Positions 29,984 through 35,702 of a DNA stretch of 35,702 nucleotides are shown here, piece by piece (position 1 is the stretch's first letter; every line of letters begins with the position of its first letter). The notes beneath the pieces are model-generated. The model did no database searches, was not told the DNA's origin, and worked only from the letters and a program-made list of their open reading frames with translations. The stretch is from CALXOD01 sp964402715 (GTDB lineage: Bacteria > Verrucomicrobiota > Lentisphaeria > Victivallales > Victivallaceae), in contig CAYODJ010000022.1 of NCBI GenBank assembly GCA_964402715.1, positions 1-35,702 of the forward strand. The letters are read 5' to 3'. The translations under genes were made by a program, and so were the position numbers.

Positions 29984-30835
29984 TCAGACTCCGGAGAACG
30001 AGGAGAACGCCCCGTCCACCGGCAGAACCACGCCGTTGACGAATCCAGAGGCTCCGGCGTCGACCAGAAAGAGCAGCGCGCCGAGCAGATCCGCAGGCTC
30101 CCCGAAGCGTCCCATCGGGGTGTGCGCCAGAATGGTCCTGCCGCGCGGCGTCAGGGATCCGTCGGGGTTGGTGAGCAGGGCGCGGTTCTGGTCGGTCAGG
30201 AAGAATCCCGGCGCGATGGCGTTCACGCGGATGTTGACCTTGGACAGGTGCACCGCGAGCCACTGGGTGAAGTTGCTCACGGCCGCCTTGGCCGCGCTGT
30301 ACGCCGGTATCTTGGTGAGCGGCCGGAAAGCGTTCATCGAGGAGATGTTGACGACGACGCCGCCGTTTTTCTCCGCCATGCCGCGGCAGAAGATCTGCGT
30401 GGGAAGCAGCGTTCCCAGGAAGTTCAGGTTGAACACGAAGCCGACTCCGGCCGGATCCAGATCGAAGAACGAGCCGCCGGCGGCGGCGGTCAGATCCTCC
30501 GGCAGCAGATGCTCGCGCGCCGTGGTCCCTTTCGGATGGTTGCCGCCGGCGCCGTTGACGAGGATGTCGCAGGTTCCGAAACTTGCGCGGACTTCCGCCT
30601 CCGCCGCCTTCAGGCTGTCGACCTCCAGCACGTTCGCGGTGATCGCCAGGGCGCGGCCGCCGCGCGCCGATATGCGGTCGACCACTCTGCGGGCGTTCTC
30701 CTCCTTCAGCTCCAGAATGGCGACTTTCGCTCCGCATTCCGCCAGAGCCTCCGCCATGACGCTGCAGAGGATTCCGCCTCCGCCCGTTACGACGGCGGTT
30801 TTCCCGGACAGATCGGTCTTCAAAGGAACAGTCAT
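29984..30835 (-). CDS. SDR-family oxidoreductase, mannonate/fructuronate reductase type
   Basis: A 283-residue short-chain dehydrogenase. The nucleotide-binding turn is 'VTGGGGILCSVMAEAL' (16-31), with 'ILVNGAGGNHP' (91-101), active-site serine in 'NISSMN' and Y179-x3-K183 ('YSAAK'). The long 'NHPKGTTAREHLLPEDLTAAAGGSFFDLD' insertion is like that of SDR D-mannonate oxidoreductases used in uronic acid breakdown. It could thus serve uronates released by the lyase at 18745, but the two genes are 8 kb apart and no mannonate dehydratase is present. AAGGAGG lies about eleven bases before ATG 30835. It heads an operon with hisH and nth. Confidence 0.8.
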   Translation of the reverse strand: MTVPLKTDLSGKTAVVTGGGGILCSVMAEALAECGAKVAILELKEENARRVVDRISARGGRALAITANVLEVDSLKAAEAEVRASFGTCDILVNGAGGNHPKGTTAREHLLPEDLTAAAGGSFFDLDPAGVGFVFNLNFLGTLLPTQIFCRGMAEKNGGVVVNISSMNAFRPLTKIPAYSAAKAAVSNFTQWLAVHLSKVNIRVNAIAPGFFLTDQNRALLTNPDGSLTPRGRTILAHTPMGRFGEPADLLGALLFLVDAGASGFVNGVVLPVDGAFSSFSGV

Positions 30836-31116
30836 GATGTCGCGTCCTCCTTAGATTGTATGTTAACGCTCACGGCCCTCCGGCGGCGCGGACATGAATC
30901 CGGACGGCCGCGCGGCTCCGCTCGACTTGACTTGAAATGAACGCCGGCTCCGGCCGGCGCCGTGATCAGCCGTAATGTAACACGCGCGGCGGGCCGAGTC
31001 AATGCCGGGGGGCGGATCGGGGCGCGGGGCGCCGCCGCCCCGGCCCACGCGCCTGCGGCGGCCGCTCCTGTTTTTGAGCGATCAGGTTCATTTTTTTTTT
31101 TTTCTTTTTCCCGTGC
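30836..31116. other. Divergent intergenic region with poly-T tract
   Basis: No gene is seen between the leftward SDR gene and the rightward TolC-like gene. A TACAAT box lies just before the SDR ribosome site on the minus strand but has no good -35 partner. Very GC-rich sequence (30990-31070) is followed by a run of 13 T at 31091-31103 and a shorter T5. The AT-rich tract lies just upstream of the TTGACA at 31117 and may act as an UP element. Confidence 0.45.
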
Positions 31117-31144
31117 TTGACAAGGTCGCAAGTTGTGTTAAAAA
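31117..31144 (+). promoter_or_regulatory. promoter of the TolC-like and giant-protein genes
   Basis: A perfect -35 box TTGACA (31117-31122) is followed after 16 bases by TAAAAA (31139-31144) as the best-spaced -10. TATTAT at 31146-31151 is a better -10 sequence but too far away. The leader to ATG 31270 is about 120 bases. Confidence 0.5.
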
Positions 31145-31269
31145 GTATTATCCGAAAAATTTTTTTTCAGGCTGTTTCAGTTCATCCGCAGGATGCCGCG
31201 GACGGCTGTGAAATCTTCGGGACGAAAGCAATTTCAGACAAGATTCAATAATCTGGGAGGTCGATGCAC

Positions 31270-33066
31270 ATGTCAGTCAGAGGTGTGGTGTTCAAATTTC
31301 TCGGCGCCGGTCTGCTGGTTCTGGCCGGATGCAAGTCGTTCGACGAATATCAGGAGGAGCGCATCGCCTACGCGGTGAAGCATTTCGAACGCGCGAGATA
31401 CAGCGATCTCGAGAAGGACAAGGTGCTGACGCTGAACGACTGCGTGCGGCTCGCCGTGAAGAACAACCTGGATCTCAAGGTGTTCGGACTGGAGGAGCGG
31501 GTCGCCAGGGAGATGCGCACTTCCGAGATGCTGGGAATGCTGCCGGAGGCGAACGTGTCCGACAACCTTACCGGACGGCACAACACGCCGGCGTCCAGCA
31601 GCAAGCAGGTTCACGGGCACGGGTCGGGCGACTTCACCTATTCGCAGAGCCAGGACCGGAACGTGAACTACCTCAACATTGACTTCGCCCTGAGCGTGCT
31701 CGACTTCGGACTCGCCTTCTTCAACACGCAGCAGGCCCACGACCGGATGTTCCTGCGGCAGCAGCGCACCCGCCGCGCGGAGCAGGATCTGGTGCTCGAC
31801 ACGGTGCGCTGCTACTTCCAGGTGGCGGCCGCGCAGCGCGCGATTCACACCGCGGGCGATCTGCTCGAAGAGTGCCGCAACCGCTATCAGCTGATCGAGC
31901 GCATGGGCGACTCCGGGCAGATCACGCCGTTCCGCGCGTTCGACGAGGTGAACTCGTTCGTCGGCATGGAGAAGAGGCTGAAGAACTACATCCGCAGCTA
32001 CGAGAACTCCTGCGCCGAGCTGCGCTCGCTGCTCGGACTCTATCCGAACGCCGAGATCCGCGTGGACGATTCGGCGCTGGACACGGTTCCCGAGTTCACC
32101 TTCCCCGAGATGGAGCTCATGGAGCAGATCGCGCTGATGAAACGGCCGGAGCTGTACCAGGTCGACATGCAGAAGCACATCAACGTTCTCGAATGCCGGA
32201 AGACGCTGGTGATGATGTTCCCGAACGTGCGCATGTTCCTGGACTTCACCAACAGCGACAACAGCTTCCTGTATCATTCGGCGTGGTGGGAGATCGGCAT
32301 CCGCGCCGCGTACAACCTGCTGAAGCTGCCGCAGCACATCGCCCGCTACCAGGCGTACAGTGCGCAGGTGGACGCCGAGGAGGCGCGCACCTACGCCCAG
32401 GCGATCGCGGTGATGGCCCAGGTGCGCATCGCCCATGCGAACCTGATCGCGGCGCACGACCGCTTCGACATCGACCGGCTCCTCAACGTCGTCTACCAGA
32501 AGAACCTGGACAAGGCCGAGGGCAGCAGCAAGGTCTCCGGCGAGCTGTCGCAGCTGAAGCTGGCGCACATGCGTCTGGCCACGGCGGAAACCGAGATCGC
32601 CAAGTACACCTCCCTGGCCAACTACTACGTCTCTTACTTTCAGGTGCTGAACACGCTGGGGCTGGAGAACCTGCACGAAGCCACCGTCGAGGAACTGAAG
32701 AAGCGGCTTGAGGAGGAGCGCGTCCGCGCCGCCGAGGAGCTGGCGCAGGCGAAGGCCGACTACGAGGCCGAGCAGGCGAGGATCCGCGAGGAGGAGGCGG
32801 AGGCCGCCCGCGCCGCGGCGGCGGAACAGCAGGCCGCGGCCGAGGGATCGCAGGAGGACGGGGAGAAAACGCGGGATGCCGCCGGGGAGCCGGGTGAATC
32901 CGCGGAGAAGCCGCAGGAATCCGCCGGGGAGCAGCGGCCGGCCGCCGACGGGAAGGCGGAGGTCCGGCGGGAGGGCGGCGAGGAGAGCAAGTCCGCCGCC
33001 GGGCAGCGCGGGGATTCCGCCGCACAGGAGGGTTCCTCCGGAAGCTCCGAGAAAAAAGGGGAGTGA
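31270..33066 (+). CDS. TolC-family outer-membrane lipoprotein with long acidic tail
   Basis: A 598-residue protein. It has a lipoprotein signal with lipobox LAGC ('LGAGLLVLAGCKSF', lipidated C near residue 22). Two outer-membrane efflux repeats follow ('LTLNDCVRLAVKNNLDLKVFGLEERVA' and, later, 'YNLLKLPQHIARYQAYSAQVDAEEARTYAQAI'), rich in long helices as in TolC. From about residue 475 a coiled-coil and then a disordered Glu/Ala/Gly-rich tail of some 100 residues extend past the normal TolC end; such a tail is unusual. ATG 31270 was preferred to 31264 because GGAGG lies nine bases before it. The next gene encodes a large secreted protein, so this is probably its type I export channel or part of one; the inner-membrane partners are not visible. 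Confidence 0.82.
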   Translation: MSVRGVVFKFLGAGLLVLAGCKSFDEYQEERIAYAVKHFERARYSDLEKDKVLTLNDCVRLAVKNNLDLKVFGLEERVAREMRTSEMLGMLPEANVSDNLTGRHNTPASSSKQVHGHGSGDFTYSQSQDRNVNYLNIDFALSVLDFGLAFFNTQQAHDRMFLRQQRTRRAEQDLVLDTVRCYFQVAAAQRAIHTAGDLLEECRNRYQLIERMGDSGQITPFRAFDEVNSFVGMEKRLKNYIRSYENSCAELRSLLGLYPNAEIRVDDSALDTVPEFTFPEMELMEQIALMKRPELYQVDMQKHINVLECRKTLVMMFPNVRMFLDFTNSDNSFLYHSAWWEIGIRAAYNLLKLPQHIARYQAYSAQVDAEEARTYAQAIAVMAQVRIAHANLIAAHDRFDIDRLLNVVYQKNLDKAEGSSKVSGELSQLKLAHMRLATAETEIAKYTSLANYYVSYFQVLNTLGLENLHEATVEELKKRLEEERVRAAEELAQAKADYEAEQARIREEEAEAARAAAAEQQAAAEGSQEDGEKTRDAAGEPGESAEKPQESAGEQRPAADGKAEVRREGGEESKSAAGQRGDSAAQEGSSGSSEKKGE

Positions 33067-33131
33067 GGCATGCGCGGCACGTCTGATAGTCATATCTTGT
33101 CACGGATAAACATGTTGGAGAAGCCGAACAA

Positions 33132-35702
33132 ATGAGAACGTCGAATTCGAATGGTCTGAGCATGTTCCGGCTGGAGGATCGGGTTCTGTTCGAAGCAGCA
33201 GCCGCCGCCGAGGTCGTCGACGCGGCGGACGCCGCGCAGGACGATCCGAACGCCGATGTCAACGAGGGCGAGAAGCAGGCGCAGGAGGAACGCGACGCTC
33301 TGAAGAACGCGCCGCCTGAAAATCCGTCGGCCCAGCAGGATGCGCGGCAGGAGGCGGAGGATCCGTCGGATCTGTCCGACGTGGACGCGGAGATAGAGGA
33401 TCTGATCAACGGCGAGATCGCCCCGTCCGGGGGCGACGCGCAGGACGGCGCTCATCCCGGTCCGGACGGAGCCGATGCGGAGAGGGAGCTGGTGATCGTC
33501 AACTCCAGCGTGGCTGACGCCGACGATCTTCTCTCGACTCTGAAGCCGAACCAGGACGTGCTCTTCCTTGAATCCGGGCGCGACGCGATGGAGCAGATTC
33601 AGGAGTATCTGGATCTGCACGACGACGTGAAGTACGACGCGCTCCACATCGTGAGCCACGGCAACGACGGGTATTTCGTGCTTAACGGCGAGGTGTTCAG
33701 CGCCAAGAATTTCGACGCGTCCGACTGGGCCGAGGTCGGAGAGCATCTGACCGAGGACGGCGACATTCTTCTCTACGGCTGCAATCTCGCCGACGGAGAA
33801 TCCGGGCGCGAGCTGATCGGCATGATCTCCGACGCGAGCGGCGCCGATGTCGCCGCGAGCGACGACGAGACCGGTGTCTCCGGCGACTGGGATCTCGAGT
33901 TCCGGCACGGCGCGGTCGAGGCCGACAGCCTCTCCGGCGAGGGCTATCAGCACAATCTGGAGAATTATCTCGTCACCGTAGAGAGCGGTACCGGTAACGG
34001 AACGCTCGAATGGGCGATCGGGCAGGCGAACGGCCACGAAGGCGCCGACGAGATCACCTTCGACGAGAGCGTGACGGATGTTCAGCTTTCCGGCTCCCAG
34101 AAGATCACCGATTCCGTGACCATCTCCGGATATCTGGATGAGAATGGCGAGAACGGAGTCACCATCACCGCCGCTAACACCAAGCAGATTTTCATCATTG
34201 GAAATGATAAGTCCACCATCGACGTTGTGCTGGAAAACCTGAATTTCAAGGGGAACGGCCGTGTCGGTTTTAATGGCGGGGCGATCCAAAATACAGGAGA
34301 AAATCTGACGCTCGACCACACCGAATTCTCGGGCTTTACCGTTTCCAATGGATGCAATGGCGGAGCAATCTACAACAACGGCGGAACGCTGGACATCATC
34401 GACAGCTATTTTCATGACAACAGTTCCTTGAATGAAGCTAGCAGTCCCACTGAAAATACAAAAGGCGGCGGAGCGATATTTAGCGATAGTGCAGCGGTAA
34501 CCATCACGGACTCCCGGTTTGAAGATAATCAGGCCGCCGGATTTGGCGGTGCCGTACTTGCGCAGAACGGTTCCCTGAGCGACAACGGGAGTGTATTCAG
34601 AGGGAACAGTGCTCTTGCCGGAGGTGCGCTCCACTTCAATAAATGTAATGTCGATCTCAACGGCACGTTGTTTTCAGAGAATCATAGTGAAGCCGCCGCA
34701 GGCGCATTGTATCTGAATGGCTCCAGTAGCATGCTGAACGCTTCTCATGTCACCTTTTCCGGCAACACTACGGGTGGCGACTGCGGCGCGTTTTACAATG
34801 TAGGCACAGCCAGCTTCGACTCCTGCGTCTTTGAGAACAATGTCGCCTATCAGAGTGAGTCAGGTAGGTTCGTTGCTGATTGCGGCGGCGGCGCGATTTT
34901 CAACGATGGCCATAATGGCGGCGGTGTTCTGACCATCACCGACTCGCTGTTTTCCGGGAACAGGTGCGGCACGAACAGCGAGGCGGGCGGCGCGATCTTC
35001 AACTACAACGGAGGAACTCTTTCGCTTCTCAACACGACCTTTTACGGGAACAGTGCGCAGAAAGGCGGCGCGATCTACAATGACGCGAAAAGCAAATTCT
35101 ACGCGGTCAACACCACGTTCACCGCGAACGAGGCGACCAACGGCGGCGCGATCTACAATGCGGGAACGGCGTATTTTCTGAACGGCATCGCCGCAGGGAA
35201 TGAGGGCGACTTCGACATTGTGAACACAAAGACGTTCGACTGCCAGTATTCCGCCTACGGAACGATCAGCGGGTTTACCGACGACGGCACGCATCAGAAT
35301 CACGCAGGCGAGAGCGCCGACACGCTGTTCGAGGGGGGCGGCGCGCTCCAGGACAACGGCGGGAGCTCCAATTCGGTGCTGCTGAGCGAGTACGCGGCCG
35401 GATTCGCTTCGGCGTCGGTTCAGACGGAGAGGGATTCCCACGGGAGAATCTACGCGTTTCTCTACAAGGATTCCGCCGGCAAGGAGACGCGGTGGGAAGT
35501 CGCCAAGCCGGCCGGAGCTTCGGTTACGACGACGGAGAAAGTCGATCATGACCAGCGGGGTTATCTCTACGGCAACGGATCGGGCAACCTCGGCGCGGTG
35601 CTGCGGAATGGATACGTCGCCTGGAGCGGAGCCGAGGATTCCGCCGAGGCGACGGAGTTCTACACGGTTGCCGATCTGCAAGGCGCGTTGAACGATGCGG
35701 GC
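33132..35702 (+). CDS. Giant surface protein with LEPR-XLL-like motif, DUF4347 and GGAI/FxxN beta-helix (3' end outside window)
   Basis: The frame is open for 857 codons to the window edge. ATG 33132 has GGAG eleven bases upstream. Residues about 11-22, 'MFRLEDRVLFEA', match the LEPR-XLL N-terminal motif of large planctomycete and Lentisphaera surface proteins. An acidic linker follows. Residues 119-275 form DUF4347, with H176 in 'IVSHGNDG' and C217 in 'LLYGCNLADGES'. 'TLEWAIGQANGHEGADEITF' begins a right-handed beta-helix with about eleven GGAI-like and FxxN motifs (34275-35205), as in chlamydial Pmp proteins. It probably sits outside the cell, exported with the preceding TolC-like protein. 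Adhesion is the likely role; the DUF4347 activity is unknown. Confidence 0.85.
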   Translation, partial: MRTSNSNGLSMFRLEDRVLFEAAAAAEVVDAADAAQDDPNADVNEGEKQAQEERDALKNAPPENPSAQQDARQEAEDPSDLSDVDAEIEDLINGEIAPSGGDAQDGAHPGPDGADAERELVIVNSSVADADDLLSTLKPNQDVLFLESGRDAMEQIQEYLDLHDDVKYDALHIVSHGNDGYFVLNGEVFSAKNFDASDWAEVGEHLTEDGDILLYGCNLADGESGRELIGMISDASGADVAASDDETGVSGDWDLEFRHGAVEADSLSGEGYQHNLENYLVTVESGTGNGTLEWAIGQANGHEGADEITFDESVTDVQLSGSQKITDSVTISGYLDENGENGVTITAANTKQIFIIGNDKSTIDVVLENLNFKGNGRVGFNGGAIQNTGENLTLDHTEFSGFTVSNGCNGGAIYNNGGTLDIIDSYFHDNSSLNEASSPTENTKGGGAIFSDSAAVTITDSRFEDNQAAGFGGAVLAQNGSLSDNGSVFRGNSALAGGALHFNKCNVDLNGTLFSENHSEAAAGALYLNGSSSMLNASHVTFSGNTTGGDCGAFYNVGTASFDSCVFENNVAYQSESGRFVADCGGGAIFNDGHNGGGVLTITDSLFSGNRCGTNSEAGGAIFNYNGGTLSLLNTTFYGNSAQKGGAIYNDAKSKFYAVNTTFTANEATNGGAIYNAGTAYFLNGIAAGNEGDFDIVNTKTFDCQYSAYGTISGFTDDGTHQNHAGESADTLFEGGGALQDNGGSSNSVLLSEYAAGFASASVQTERDSHGRIYAFLYKDSAGKETRWEVAKPAGASVTTTEKVDHDQRGYLYGNGSGNLGAVLRNGYVAWSGAEDSAEATEFYTVADLQGALNDAG
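34275..35205 (+). repeat. Protein-coding GGAI/FxxN repeat array
   Basis: About eleven repeats of 22-30 residues. Each starts with GGAI(Y/F)N or a variant (GGAIQN, GGAIFS, GGAVLA, GGALHF, AGALYL, CGAFYN, GGAIFN, GGAIYN) and most end with F-x-x-N (FHDN, FEDN, FRGN, FSEN, FSGN, FENN, FYGN, FTAN). This is the pairing that defines chlamydial polymorphic membrane protein repeats. Each should form a beta-helix coil. Confidence 0.85.

Noticed and set aside
31091..31103. Poly-T tract as an intrinsic terminator
   Set aside because: The genes on both sides point away from it, so no transcript would end here, and no strong hairpin lies just before it. It is better explained as part of the promoter.
34275..35205. 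CRISPR-like direct repeats
   Set aside because: The repeats are imperfect, in frame and explained by GGAI/FxxN protein repeats; unit lengths vary and there are no constant repeat-spacer units.

Overview
The window reads as chromosome from an anaerobic, high-GC member of the PVC superphylum, most likely Lentisphaerota (Victivallis-like). Three things point this way: the N-terminal LEPR-XLL-type motif plus DUF4347 domain in the giant protein that starts at 33132, a secreted heparinase II/III-type polysaccharide lyase, and obligate-anaerobe traits. Those traits are a HydE-type maturase, ferredoxin-rich membrane proteins and a biotin synthase whose auxiliary-cluster ligands differ from the aerobic form. 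The placement is inferred from gene content only.

1-10828 (+): two NitT/TauT-type ABC importers followed by metabolic genes. Importer 1 is binding protein, permease, ATPase (91-2825). Importer 2 has at least three tandem, nearly identical lipoprotein binding proteins, an ATPase and a permease (3079-7285). A 100-N assembly gap (3747-3846) removes the end of copy A and the beginning of copy B. Copy C is translationally coupled through overlapping ATGA junctions to the ATPase and permease. A QueG-like ferredoxin-type protein, a cystathionine gamma-synthase/lyase and a GlcD-like FAD oxidase follow with almost no spacing.

15654-10893 (-): a sulfur-assimilation operon in the order cysK, metY, a ThiS-like sulfur carrier, a DUF1847 protein and a third transsulfuration-type PLP enzyme. 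The carrier directly behind metY suggests homocysteine made from a protein thiocarboxylate. Facing it from a divergent promoter region (15655-15906) is an Rrf2/IscR-type regulator, followed by an MnmA-like tRNA thiolase with an altered cysteine set and a HydE-type radical SAM enzyme. The first 18.6 kb can therefore be read as one sulfur and iron-sulfur island: import, release of sulfur, assimilation, regulation and use of sulfur.

18638-23663 (+): a secreted polysaccharide lyase with its own promoter, then an exported flavodoxin lipoprotein and a NapH-NapG-like membrane polyferredoxin, probably an electron-transfer pair.

30835-23780 (-): an SDR oxidoreductase of the mannonate/fructuronate type, hisH, nth, a GAF-SpoIIE phosphatase, tRNA-Ser(UGA), biotin synthase and two overlapping RlaP/YcgL-type nucleotidyltransferases.

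31270-35702 (+): a TolC-family outer-membrane lipoprotein with a long acidic tail, followed by an incomplete giant secreted protein. That protein has an N-terminal LEPR-XLL-like motif, a DUF4347 domain with a His/Cys pair, and a beta-helix built of GGAI/FxxN repeats like those of chlamydial Pmp proteins. The pair looks like an export channel and its surface substrate. No CRISPR array, insertion sequence, phage gene or rRNA was seen.
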